Below are positions 8,283 through 16,507 of a stretch of 64,000 nucleotides of DNA, piece by piece. The first letter of the stretch is position 1, and each line of letters opens with the position of its first letter. The stretch is from NCBI RefSeq assembly GCF_002119405.1, contig NZ_MTBG01000014.1, positions 25,804 through 89,803 of the forward strand, read 5' to 3'. This DNA comes from Pseudoruegeria sp. SK021 (lineage in GTDB: Bacteria; Pseudomonadota; Alphaproteobacteria; Rhodobacterales; Rhodobacteraceae). Below the pieces are notes generated by a model that did not search any database, was not told the origin of the DNA, and saw only the letters and a list, made by a program, of their open reading frames with translations. A program made the translations under genes and the position numbers.

Positions 8283-9605
8283 TTAGCGGCTCATCATGTC
8301 TGGCAGCCACGTGACGATTTCGGGAAACAACAACAGCACGATGATGGTCACCACATCGGCCACAAAGAAAATTGCGATGCCGCGGAACACATCCGCCAAT
8401 GGAATGTCCGGCCTGACCGCGTTGACCACGAAACAGTTCAAGCCGATGGGCGGGGTGACCAGACAAATCTCGGCCATTTTAACGACGATGATCCCGAACC
8501 AGATGGAATCATATCCCAGCGCCATAACCGCCGGATAGACCACTGGTAGGGTCAACAGCAGCATCCCGATGGCATCCATGAACATACCCAGAACCGCATA
8601 GGCCAACAGAATACAGATCATGATGACCAGCGGCGGCGCGTCCAGCGACACGATCCACGACGTGAACGCTTCGGCGACGCCAGAAAAGCCAAGGAAGCGC
8701 ACAAAGATGGTCACGCCCCAGATTAGGGAAAAGATCATCACGGTCAGTTTGGCCGTCTCCATCAACGACCCGGTGATCGCTTTCAGCCCGGCACCGCGGG
8801 CAATGGCGACGACAAAGACGACGGCGGCGCCAAGGGCCCCCGCTTCGGTCGGGGTCGCCCAGCCTTGATAGACCGCCGAGATGATGATGGAGACCACCAG
8901 CAGGATCGGCAGCAAGGGCGGCAGCGACGCGGCCCGTTCTTTCCACGTCGAAGCGGGAACCGAGGGCGCTTCATGAGGTCGGAACTTGGCCCAGAGAATG
9001 ATGATCAGCGCATAGACGATGGCCGACACCAGCCCCGGCAGGAACCCGGCCAGCAGCAACTTTCCGACGTTCTCTTCGACGATGATGGCATAGATCACCA
9101 AAATGGCCGAGGGCGGGATCAGGGTCGCCAATGTGCCACCCGCCGCCACCACGCCCGCCGCCAGTTTGCGGTCATAGCCGTATTTCAGCATCTCCGGCAC
9201 CGCGACTCGGGCAAAGACCGCTGACGTGGCGGTGGAGGCTCCGGACACGGCGGCAAAGCCTGCGGTGGCAAAGACCGTGGCGACGGCAAGCCCGCCGGGC
9301 AGCCAGCCCAGCCATTTACGCGCAGCGTCGAACAATTGTTGGGTCATACCGGCGTGGAACGCCACGAAGCCGATGAAGATGAACATGGGCAGGACGCTAA
9401 GGGCGTAGGTCGAAGATTTGGCATGCGGCACGATGCCAACAATCCCGGCAGCGGGTCCCCAGCCAATCAACTCGACCAGACCAAGCAGGCCGACCGTTGC
9501 TGCGGCAAAGACCACCCGCACGCCGATCACCACCAACAGCAGCAACAGACCAATGCCAATCAGGCCGACCAGCAGGGGGTTTGAAAATCCGATTCCGATC
9601 AGCAT
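8283..9605 (-). CDS. TRAP transporter large permease DctM (malonate operon)
   Basis: A 440-residue integral membrane protein with 11-12 helices, the Na+-driven channel subunit of a tripartite (TRAP) transporter. Typical features are GASTATSAVFARVAVPEM and GGTLATLIPPSAILVIYA in the first half and the LTPP-like VTPPIGLNCFVV near the end. The start MLIGIGFSNPLL lies one base past the dctQ stop. Because malonyl-CoA synthetase and decarboxylase genes lie upstream in the same operon, the substrate is probably malonate or a similar dicarboxylate. Confidence 0.9.
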   Translation of the reverse strand: MLIGIGFSNPLLVGLIGIGLLLLLVVIGVRVVFAAATVGLLGLVELIGWGPAAGIVGIVPHAKSSTYALSVLPMFIFIGFVAFHAGMTQQLFDAARKWLGWLPGGLAVATVFATAGFAAVSGASTATSAVFARVAVPEMLKYGYDRKLAAGVVAAGGTLATLIPPSAILVIYAIIVEENVGKLLLAGFLPGLVSAIVYALIIILWAKFRPHEAPSVPASTWKERAASLPPLLPILLVVSIIISAVYQGWATPTEAGALGAAVVFVVAIARGAGLKAITGSLMETAKLTVMIFSLIWGVTIFVRFLGFSGVAEAFTSWIVSLDAPPLVIMICILLAYAVLGMFMDAIGMLLLTLPVVYPAVMALGYDSIWFGIIVVKMAEICLVTPPIGLNCFVVNAVRPDIPLADVFRGIAIFFVADVVTIIVLLLFPEIVTWLPDMMSR

Positions 9606-9606
9606 G

Positions 9607-10236
9607 TCAGCGTCCCTCCGGGCCGGTGGCGTCGTCGCCAAGTGCCTCATGCGCTTCGTCTCGCGCTACTTCGGCCGCATCCTTCAGGCTCACCACCCCT
9701 TCGGGGGCAAGGCTGGGATCAATGAACAGCCGCACTGATCCGGCCAGTTGAATGGCCAGTCGCAGAAACCAGAACGCAAACGCGATCGGGACCAAAAGTT
9801 TGGACGGCCACACCGGGTATTCTGCATCGATGGTGGTGTCGCCGATCTGAAAAGACCGCAGGAAATGGTCCCAACTGTACCAGACCAGCACGGCCACGAT
9901 GCCCATGCCCAACAGCGATCCAACGATCTCAGCCAGCCAATAGGCGCGGCCTTTCAGATAACCCAGCAGCAGTTCCATGCGGATATGCGCACCCATCCGC
10001 TGGGTATAGGCCGCGCCAAGAAAGGCCATCCCGGCCATCGATAATTCAACCAGATCGATATAACCCGAGAGCGGGTTATTGAAAAACGTCCGCAGCACGA
10101 TCTGGACCACGCCCAGCACCATCAACAGGAAAATGAAGGTGGCGGCGATCAGATTGGCGGCGTCTTCGATCGGCATCATCCGTCGATCCCAGCGGCGGAT
10201 CCAGCCGGAGGGGGCGGCGTCGTTAGAAACACCCAT
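9607..10236 (-). CDS. TRAP transporter small permease DctQ
   Basis: A protein of about 209 residues with four membrane helices, the small subunit that joins DctM in TRAP systems. I use the start MGVSNDAAPSG because an AAGGA ribosome site sits at a usable distance from it. A second ATG nine bases upstream (MTKMGV) is only one base from that site. The helices run about LIAATFIFLLMVLGVV, IDLVELSMAGMAFLG, IVGSLLGMGIVAVLV and a last one before VRLFIDP. It is translated between dctP and dctM. Confidence 0.85.
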   Translation of the reverse strand: MGVSNDAAPSGWIRRWDRRMMPIEDAANLIAATFIFLLMVLGVVQIVLRTFFNNPLSGYIDLVELSMAGMAFLGAAYTQRMGAHIRMELLLGYLKGRAYWLAEIVGSLLGMGIVAVLVWYSWDHFLRSFQIGDTTIDAEYPVWPSKLLVPIAFAFWFLRLAIQLAGSVRLFIDPSLAPEGVVSLKDAAEVARDEAHEALGDDATGPEGR

Positions 10237-10272
10237 CTTGGTCATGTCCTTGCGATAAGTAACCGGACAGGA

Positions 10273-10291
10273 CCGAGGACAGCGCCCTCGG
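10273..10291 (-). other. Stem-loop between dctP and dctQ
   Basis: The perfect arms CCGAGG and CCTCGG are separated by seven bases, in the 79-base gap between the binding-protein and small-permease genes. This is the same location as in the other transporter operons of this window. It is a candidate mRNA-stabilising or attenuating hairpin. Confidence 0.5.
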
Positions 10292-10315
10292 CCCCGCACA
10301 CGCGCCCGACCGAGG

Positions 10316-11356
10316 TCAGTTCGCGGTCTTGGCCTCTTCGGCATAGCGCAGCAGATCGTTCAGCACGCCCTGTGCATCAAAATCGTCCTGATTGGCCGCA
10401 ATCCAATCATCCCAGACCGGCTGGGCCGCCAATTGGCGGATTTCGGCGGTCTGCTCTTCCGAATAGGTGATCTTGTCCAGCGTCTCTTCGAACAGCTTGA
10501 AATTGTCGGCATCTTCCGCCGCATAGGACGCTTGTTCGGTGTCCAGAACCAGGTCGCGGTTGTCCATCAGGAAGTCCTGATAAGCTTGAGGCAACGCCTC
10601 AAACGCGGTCTTGTTCAGCACCCAGCCACATTCCGACGTTCCGGGCGCCAAGTTCGACGTGTACCAATCGGCCTCTTCGTTGATCTTGAAGGCGACATGA
10701 GCATAGGTCATCGGAAACGCCGCCGCATCGACGGTGCCGTTCTGAAACGCGGTCAGGGTTTCCGCCGCCGACAGGGTCTGGTTGATTGCACCAAGCTTTT
10801 CCATCGCATCGCCGAGGCCACCACCGGCGCGGACGCGCAGGCCGCTCCAGCCGTCGATCTCGGTCGGGGCTGGCCCTTTGCCCATGATCTCATATTGCGG
10901 CAGCAGGCCCGAGGCATAGGGAATTGCGTTCCACTTCGCCATATCCGCAACGATGGCCGGATGTTCGAACATCTTTTTGAAGGTGTATTTATGGACGGCT
11001 GGATCGCCGATTGGCAGGAACGGCAAGGAAAATACCATCCATGCCGGATTTTTTCCGGGATGGTAGAAGTTGCAGATGCCCGCCCCTTCGAACGCATTCA
11101 GCTTCAGCCCATCCAAGTTCTCGCGCGAATTGCCCAGCTGATCGGCGTAGAAAATCTTGATCTGGAATTTGCCGTCGGTCTCTTCTGCGGCCTTGGCGGC
11201 CAGCGCCTCCATCCCAGAGGTCAATGCCCGCGAATTGCCGTACATGGAGATTTTCCAGAACACAGGCGGGCCGTCGATATTGGCGGCACCTGCTGGCGAT
11301 TGTAGCACAAGGCAGGCCAAGGCTGCGGCCGCCAGTGGTTTCAGGGTCAGGGTCAT
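10316..11356 (-). CDS. TRAP transporter binding protein DctP (malonate operon)
   Basis: A 346-residue periplasmic protein of the DctP family. A signal peptide (MTLTLKPLAAAALACLVLQS, cleavage after AGA) precedes the mature ANIDGPPVFWKISMYG. The region GWSGLRVRAGGGLGDAMEKLGA contains the conserved ligand-binding arginine of the family. A strong GGAGGAGGAA ribosome site sets the start. It follows matB by 58 bases. The likely ligand, inferred from context, is malonate. Confidence 0.88.
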   Translation of the reverse strand: MTLTLKPLAAAALACLVLQSPAGAANIDGPPVFWKISMYGNSRALTSGMEALAAKAAEETDGKFQIKIFYADQLGNSRENLDGLKLNAFEGAGICNFYHPGKNPAWMVFSLPFLPIGDPAVHKYTFKKMFEHPAIVADMAKWNAIPYASGLLPQYEIMGKGPAPTEIDGWSGLRVRAGGGLGDAMEKLGAINQTLSAAETLTAFQNGTVDAAAFPMTYAHVAFKINEEADWYTSNLAPGTSECGWVLNKTAFEALPQAYQDFLMDNRDLVLDTEQASYAAEDADNFKLFEETLDKITYSEEQTAEIRQLAAQPVWDDWIAANQDDFDAQGVLNDLLRYAEEAKTAN

Positions 11357-11414
11357 CGGTTCCTCCTCCAAGAGATAATCAGATCACGCCCCGGGCTCCT
11401 CCTCCCGGTGCGGA

Positions 11415-12917
11415 TCAGGTGGCAGGGGTATAGGTCTTGCGCAGAACGTTTTTCTGCACCTTTCCCATCGTGTTGCGCGGCAGGTCCGCGACGATTTCGA
11501 TCCGGCGCGGGTGCTTGAACCGCGCCAAATGCGGCGTGATCTCGGATAGCAACGCGGCAGGATCCAGCGCGCATCCGGCTTCCGGGACAACCACACCAAT
11601 GGTGGCCTCACCGAAATCGGCGTGAGGCACGCCGAAGACCGCGGATTCGCGCACCCCCGGCACCGCGTCCAGCAAGACCTCGATCTCTTTGGGATAGATA
11701 TTATAGCCGCCCGAAATGATCAGATCCTTCTGGCGGCCAACGATCATCAGATAGCCGTCGGGGTCGATCTGCCCCAGATCGCCGGTGATGAAAAAGCCGG
11801 TCTCGCGCAGCTCTTCGGCGGTCTTTTCCGGCATCCGCCAGTAGCCGCCAAAGACATTCGGGCCGCGCACTTCGATCATCCCGGTCTCACCCTGCGCCAA
11901 GGCGGCGCCGGTCGTCGGATCGGTGATGCGAATTTCAACCCCCGGCAGGGGAAAGCCGACCGTGCCGGGACGGCGCTCGCCCATATACGGGTTCGAGGCG
12001 TTCATATTGGTTTCGGTCATGCCATAGCGTTCAAGGATCCGATGGCCGGTCCGCGCCTCAAACGCAGTATGGGTATCGGCCAACAGGGGCGCGCTGCCCG
12101 ACACGAACAGCCGCATATGGGCCGTCGCCTCGCGGGTGAACGATGCCTCCGACAGCAGCCGGGTGTAGAAAGTCGGCACCCCCATCAATGTCGTGGCGCG
12201 GGGCAGATCGGCCAGCAATTTCTCGGCGTTAAAGGTGGGGTGAAACAGCATGGCCGCCCCGGACAAGGCCGACACATTGACCGCAACAAACAGGCCATGC
12301 GTGTGAAAGATCGGCAGGGCGTGCAGCAGAACATCGCCATCGGTGAACTGCCATAAGTCGGCCAATGCGGTGGCGTTCGACAGCAGATTGGCGTGGCTCA
12401 ACATCGCGCCCTTGGACCGACCAGTTGTGCCCGACGTGTAAAGGATCGCCGCCAGATCGCCCTCAGCACAGTCCACCACGTCATGGGTCGTGGGCATCGC
12501 TGCGGCGGCCGCGCTTAGGCTGCCACTGCCATCGGCGTTCAGCGTATGCAGCTCCGCGCCATTCAGGATCCCGGTCATCGCATCGGCATCGGCCGCATCG
12601 CAGATCACCAGCCGCGGCTCGGCATCGCTCAGAAAATAGTCCAGCTCACTGGTGGTATAGGCAGTATTCAGCGGCAACAGCACCAGACCACTGCGCAGAC
12701 AGGCGGCGTAGACCGCCAAGGCCTCGGGCGTTTTGGCGACCTGCAACGCCACCCGGTCGCCCTTGACCAGCCCAAGATCCGCGAAGACATTGGCCAACTG
12801 GGCCGACAAGGCAACAAAATCGCAATAGTCGATCCTGCGCGCGCCCTCCAGCAACAGAAAAGGGGCGGTGCTGTTGGCGTGGCGGCCAAAGAGGGGGTCG
12901 AACAGAATGTTGCTCAT
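11415..12917 (-). CDS. matB: Malonyl-CoA synthetase
   Basis: A 500-residue ANL-superfamily acid-CoA ligase. The AMP-binding P-loop is YTSGTTGRSKGAMLSHANL (160-178), then RYGMTETNMN, then the hinge region IVGRQKDLIISGGYN. The C-terminal catalytic lysine is K486 in RNTMGKVQ. It converts malonate, ATP and CoA to malonyl-CoA. The first bases overlap the end of malonyl-CoA decarboxylase as ATGA. The coupled pair and the RYGMTET plus NTMGKVQKN signatures place it with MatB rather than general fatty acyl-CoA ligases. Confidence 0.9.
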   Translation of the reverse strand: MSNILFDPLFGRHANSTAPFLLLEGARRIDYCDFVALSAQLANVFADLGLVKGDRVALQVAKTPEALAVYAACLRSGLVLLPLNTAYTTSELDYFLSDAEPRLVICDAADADAMTGILNGAELHTLNADGSGSLSAAAAAMPTTHDVVDCAEGDLAAILYTSGTTGRSKGAMLSHANLLSNATALADLWQFTDGDVLLHALPIFHTHGLFVAVNVSALSGAAMLFHPTFNAEKLLADLPRATTLMGVPTFYTRLLSEASFTREATAHMRLFVSGSAPLLADTHTAFEARTGHRILERYGMTETNMNASNPYMGERRPGTVGFPLPGVEIRITDPTTGAALAQGETGMIEVRGPNVFGGYWRMPEKTAEELRETGFFITGDLGQIDPDGYLMIVGRQKDLIISGGYNIYPKEIEVLLDAVPGVRESAVFGVPHADFGEATIGVVVPEAGCALDPAALLSEITPHLARFKHPRRIEIVADLPRNTMGKVQKNVLRKTYTPAT

Positions 12918-14275
12918 GAGTCAGCCTTGCTTGCCGTGATAGGTGCAGATTTCAGAAGAGAAGCGATCGTGCGCGAGGTGGCGACGGCGCCTGTCGTGGT
13001 GAACCCTTCGATATTGCGGTCGATCCGGGCTGGGTCGTACAGATAATTGACCATCGCGCCATAGGATGTGCGCAGTCCGTTATCAGACATGTCGCCGTGC
13101 GGATGAACGTCCTGCACAATCGCACCATTGCCCAAATGAAACCGGGCCACCGCGTTGGCCGGACCGCCCTTAGGGCGTTTTTCGTTCACCAGATAATGGG
13201 CGATGTAGCGGCGCAGGGTCTCGGTCGATTTTTCAACTGACTTGTCATTGATCTTGTCATTGGCTTTGTCTGGCCCCGCACTGGCATGGACCAAGGCGGT
13301 GCGCAGACTGTCTGCCTCGATCTTTGGCAAGGCCTCTAAAATCCCGTCAATCCAGCCCCGAAAGCCGGGGATCGGCGACAAGGTGACGAAGGTTTTCAAC
13401 TGCGGCAGGCTGGCCGACAGATCGTCGACCACATGTTTGATCAGGGCATTGCCGAACGAAATGCCGCGCAATCCGGCCTGACAATTCGAGATCGAATAGA
13501 ACACAGCCGTGTCCCTTTTGTCTGCCGGGGTCGCGGCCCGGTCCTCGGCCAAGACAGACTGGATATTGCCGGGAATGCCGTTGGTCAGCGCCACTTCCAC
13601 AAAGATCAGCGGCTCTTCGGGCATGCAGGGGTGAAAATAAGCGAAACACTGACGATCTTCGGGCAAAAGACGCAGCCGCAGGGCATCCCAACTGTCGATG
13701 GCATGCACGGCCTCATAGGCGATGATCTTTTCAAGAATATTGGCCGGGCTGGTCCAGTTGATCCGCCGCAGCACCAGAAAGCCGGGATTAAACCACGACC
13801 CGAACAAATGCGCGAAATCCAGATCGATCCGGGCCAGCGCCGGATCGGCGCGGATCGCGTCGAACAGATCACAGCGCATCGCCACCAGATCGGCAGTAGC
13901 CCCGGGCACCCGGTTGAGACGGCGCAGAATCTCCTGTCGGCGCGGTTCGGCATGGGCGGTCAGGGCGGCCAGATCCGCCGTCGCGTGGGTCTGCCCATAT
14001 TGCCGGGCCAGCGCGACGACGGTGTCCGGATCAATGTCGAAATCTTCGGCCAGATGGCGAAAGAACCCTGCCCGCTGATCCGTGTCCATCCGCCGATATT
14101 TTTCAAGGATCGCCCGCGCGACCTTGTTTGCCGACACATCTCCGATATCCGACAGCAGAACCTTGCACAGTTCTTCAATCGGGCGCGTGTCGCGGGTCAC
14201 CGAGGTGTGTTGCGACCGGTTGGTGATCGTCGCCAGAAGATCGGTCAGAAAGCTGGACTGCAGCATGAGGTCCAT
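12914..14275 (-). CDS. matA: Malonyl-CoA decarboxylase
   Basis: This 453-residue enzyme decarboxylates malonyl-CoA to acetyl-CoA. The catalytic serine lies in TLSPIPGFRGW (S300) and the catalytic histidine in VARFHLGNGA (H380), both matching the MCD family. The N-terminal helical domain precedes the GNAT-like catalytic domain. An ATG at 14329 extends the frame by 18 residues. I prefer the internal ATG at 14275 (MDLMLQSSFLTDLLATI) because the extension is unlike the family and the upstream one would leave almost no leader after the predicted promoter. No start has a good ribosome site. It is the first gene of the mat-TRAP operon. Confidence 0.9.
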   Translation of the reverse strand: MDLMLQSSFLTDLLATITNRSQHTSVTRDTRPIEELCKVLLSDIGDVSANKVARAILEKYRRMDTDQRAGFFRHLAEDFDIDPDTVVALARQYGQTHATADLAALTAHAEPRRQEILRRLNRVPGATADLVAMRCDLFDAIRADPALARIDLDFAHLFGSWFNPGFLVLRRINWTSPANILEKIIAYEAVHAIDSWDALRLRLLPEDRQCFAYFHPCMPEEPLIFVEVALTNGIPGNIQSVLAEDRAATPADKRDTAVFYSISNCQAGLRGISFGNALIKHVVDDLSASLPQLKTFVTLSPIPGFRGWIDGILEALPKIEADSLRTALVHASAGPDKANDKINDKSVEKSTETLRRYIAHYLVNEKRPKGGPANAVARFHLGNGAIVQDVHPHGDMSDNGLRTSYGAMVNYLYDPARIDRNIEGFTTTGAVATSRTIASLLKSAPITASKADS

Positions 14276-14333
14276 CCCAGTCTGGTCAAGATACGAGTCT
14301 ACAGGACGTGTGCCTGATTCCCACCCCATACAT

Positions 14334-14368
14334 ATCGATTAAAAATCATATAACAATAAAAAATCGAT
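14334..14368. promoter_or_regulatory. AT-rich control region with two ATCGAT sites
   Basis: Two ATCGAT hexamers (14334-14339 and 14363-14368) lie 29 bases apart in an AT-rich stretch just upstream of matA. On the minus strand a TATGAT -10-like box lies between them. The same AT-embedded hexamer recurs at 14809, 24661, 34854 and 35205, which suggests a shared regulator, perhaps one of the GntR-family proteins of the window. Confidence 0.4.
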
Positions 14369-14396
14369 AAAAGTAGAGCATGGTGCGATAGACGGA

Positions 14397-14783
14397 TCAC
14401 GCCAAGGCGATCCGCCCTGTGGAAAGCCCGATCGACATATTCAAGGAGCCCTCGTTCACCAACCACTTGCGCAAGGTATAGTGTCGGGCTTTGTCGCGGT
14501 GCATCGGGTCGGCATCGGCCAAGGCCCGCGCCGCGTCCATAGATGCGGCACGATAGATGATCATCCCAGCGCCCTGCATGTCGGCACCACTGTCATCCGA
14601 AACCGGCCCCGCCAGCACCAGTTGACCGGAAATTTCCAGATCGCGCTGGTAGGCCAGGTGTGCGGGCAAGGCGGCCTTGACGGCCTCGGGCGCGCCAGCC
14701 GGAACTGTCATCACCACGTACAATTCCAACGCCAATGCGCCACGTTCCTTGGCGTCTTTCTTATAGTCATCCCACTTCGGCAC
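14397..14783 (-). CDS. YciI-like protein, GTG start
   Basis: A 128-residue protein of the YciI/YCII-related ferredoxin-like fold. The central LPAHLAYQRDLEISGQLVLAGP holds the His (H42) and acidic residue pattern of the family, followed by GAGMIIYRAASMDAARALADADPMH. The GTG start is chosen because AAGGAG lies eight bases before it. The longer open frame upstream on this strand is antisense to the FAH gene and not coding. YciI-like proteins are small dehalogenase- or isomerase-like enzymes in aromatic and chlorinated-compound pathways, but the function here is unknown. It diverges from the FAH gene and precedes matA. Confidence 0.75.
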   Translation of the reverse strand: MPKWDDYKKDAKERGALALELYVVMTVPAGAPEAVKAALPAHLAYQRDLEISGQLVLAGPVSDDSGADMQGAGMIIYRAASMDAARALADADPMHRDKARHYTLRKWLVNEGSLNMSIGLSTGRIALA

Positions 14784-14808
14784 TGGTCGCACTCCTTGTA
14801 AATTAAAA

Positions 14809-14825
14809 ATCGATATTATTTGACA
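14809..14825 (+). promoter_or_regulatory. Divergent promoter region with ATCGAT and TTGACA
   Basis: An ATCGAT (14809-14814) is followed by TTGACA (14820-14825), a -35-like box for the rightward FAH gene; no clear -10 is visible at 17-18 bases. The site lies in the 93-base space between the divergent YciI-like and FAH genes, so it could control both. Confidence 0.35.
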
Positions 14826-14876
14826 TATGCCAATATTATCGCCAAAGATACAAGAAACAGATCGAAGGAACTTGTT

Positions 14877-15761
14877 ATGAAGCTCATGGTAGGCAAATCC
14901 GCCCACAGTACCGCCGTTTACCTGATTGATGGCGCGACGGCCCTGAACCTGACGGCCGCGTTGCCCGAAGTGGGCACCGACCTGATGGGTCTGATCAACA
15001 ACCCGGCCCTGATGGACACCCTGCGCAACGGCGACGTTTCCGGCCCGACCGAAGACGCCGCGGGCATCGTCCCGGCCCTGCCCGTGGCCGCGCCCGGTAA
15101 AATCCTGTGCCTCGGCCTGAACTATGTCGAACACGTCAAGGAAGGCGGTTATGACCTTGGCGATTATCCGGCGATTTTCATGCGCACCCGCAATTCCATC
15201 ATGGCCGCAGGCGAGCCGCTGATCCGGCCCCGCTGTTCCGACAAGCTGGATTATGAAGCCGAATTGATGATCATCATCGGCAAGGGCGGACGCTATATCA
15301 GCGCCGACGACGCGCTGGACCATGTCTTTGGTTACACCGTATTCAACGACGGCTCTGTGCGCGATTTCCAACGCAAAACGCACCAGTGGACCCCGGGCAA
15401 GAATTTCGACCAGACCGGCGCCATCGGCCCGTGCGTTTTGACCCCCGATGATCTGCCTGCCGGCGCGGCCGGACTGAAGATCGAAAGCCGCGTTGGCGAT
15501 GAGATCCTGCAAAGCTCCAACACGGCCAATATGATCTGGTCAGTGGCCGAGACCATCAAGATCATGTCCGAGTTTACCACACTGGAACCGGGCGATCTGA
15601 TTGCAATGGGCACCCCCCCGGGCGTTGGTCATGCGAAAAAGCCGTCGCCGCGCTGGCTTAAGCCCGGTGAAACCGTCGAGATCGAGATTGAGCGCATCGG
15701 CATCTGCGCCAGCCCGGTCATGGACGAGGCCGATGTCGTGGCCAAGACGGCTGCACAATGA
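14877..15761 (+). CDS. Fumarylacetoacetate hydrolase-family protein
   Basis: A 294-residue FAH-superfamily enzyme (C-C bond hydrolase, or hydratase/decarboxylase/isomerase). Metal ligands are visible: E127 and E129 in DYEAELMIIIGKGG and D158 in VFNDGSVRDFQ. The C-terminal GTPPGVG loop is present. The start MKLMVGKSAHS follows GAAGGAA. It overlaps the next gene as ATGA, so it opens an operon with a flavin reductase, a TRAP system and an intradiol dioxygenase. It probably acts on a dicarbonyl or ring-fission product, but the substrate is not deducible. Confidence 0.87.
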   Translation: MKLMVGKSAHSTAVYLIDGATALNLTAALPEVGTDLMGLINNPALMDTLRNGDVSGPTEDAAGIVPALPVAAPGKILCLGLNYVEHVKEGGYDLGDYPAIFMRTRNSIMAAGEPLIRPRCSDKLDYEAELMIIIGKGGRYISADDALDHVFGYTVFNDGSVRDFQRKTHQWTPGKNFDQTGAIGPCVLTPDDLPAGAAGLKIESRVGDEILQSSNTANMIWSVAETIKIMSEFTTLEPGDLIAMGTPPGVGHAKKPSPRWLKPGETVEIEIERIGICASPVMDEADVVAKTAAQ

Positions 15762-16411
15762 GTGCGCCGCAAGCAGATATCCGCGCGCAAGCGCAGGCCG
15801 CAGTCCGGGCCGTGCGTGCGGCGAAGGACCAACTGGATGCCGCCTCCATCGATTTGATCCTGCGCGATGCGCGGTCGCATTACGCATGGACCGACAAGCC
15901 GGTGCCAGATGCCTTGCTGCGCGAGATCTTTGACATCACAATTGCCGGTCCGACCAGCATGAACACCTGCCCGGCGCGGTTCGTGTTTGTGCGCGGCGCT
16001 TCGGCCAAAGAGCGGCTGGCAAAATCGCTCAAGGCCAAGAATATCGACAAGATGATGGCCGCCCCGGTCACGGCCATCATCGCCTACGATCCCAAATTCT
16101 GGACCGAATTGCCGTTCCTGTTTCCGCACGAAGATCGCCGCCCCAATTTTGAAGGCAAGCCTGAGCACTGCGAGACCACCGCGTTTCGCAACTCGTCACT
16201 GCAAGGGGCGTATTTCATGATCGCGGCCCGCGCAGTCGGGCTGGATGTCGGCGCCATGTCCGGCTTTTCGAACGCAGTGGTCGATGCGGAATTCTTCGCC
16301 GAGAATGGCTGGAAATCCAACTTTCTGTGCAACATCGGATATGCGGATGAAAGCGCATTATTTCAAAAGCTTCCACGGTTCGACTTCGACCAAATCTGCA
16401 GTATCATTTGA
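15758..16411 (+). CDS. Nitroreductase-family flavoprotein, RutE/HadB-like (malonic semialdehyde reductase-like)
   Basis: A 217-residue FMN-dependent reductase of the nitroreductase fold. The segment TAFRNSSLQGAYFMIAARA and the following GLDVGAMSGFSNAVVD resemble RutE-type 3-hydroxypropionate dehydrogenase/malonic semialdehyde reductases, as does SNFLCNIGYADES. Such enzymes reduce malonic semialdehyde to 3-hydroxypropionate, or similar toxic aldehydes or enones. Being translationally coupled to the FAH gene, it probably reduces an intermediate of that pathway. There are no other pyrimidine-degradation (rut) genes here, so a uracil role is unlikely. Confidence 0.78.
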   Translation: MSAPQADIRAQAQAAVRAVRAAKDQLDAASIDLILRDARSHYAWTDKPVPDALLREIFDITIAGPTSMNTCPARFVFVRGASAKERLAKSLKAKNIDKMMAAPVTAIIAYDPKFWTELPFLFPHEDRRPNFEGKPEHCETTAFRNSSLQGAYFMIAARAVGLDVGAMSGFSNAVVDAEFFAENGWKSNFLCNIGYADESALFQKLPRFDFDQICSII

Positions 16412-16507
16412 ACATGCAAGACCGACCGTGCCATCGTTTAAAACCCCGACCGTAAGGTAAACAAATCGGCGGGACTACCGGGCGCAAGCCCTGTCTGGGA
16501 GGACATC

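Noticed and set aside
14784..15512. Long leftward frame extending the YciI-like gene across the FAH gene
   Set aside because: It is antisense to a well-supported FAH gene and has no conserved residues. The GTG start at 14783 with AAGGAG explains the real gene.
15758..16411. Pyrimidine (rut) pathway assignment for the nitroreductase-like gene
   Set aside because: No rutA-D or rutF/G genes accompany it, so only the similarity to RutE-type enzymes is claimed.
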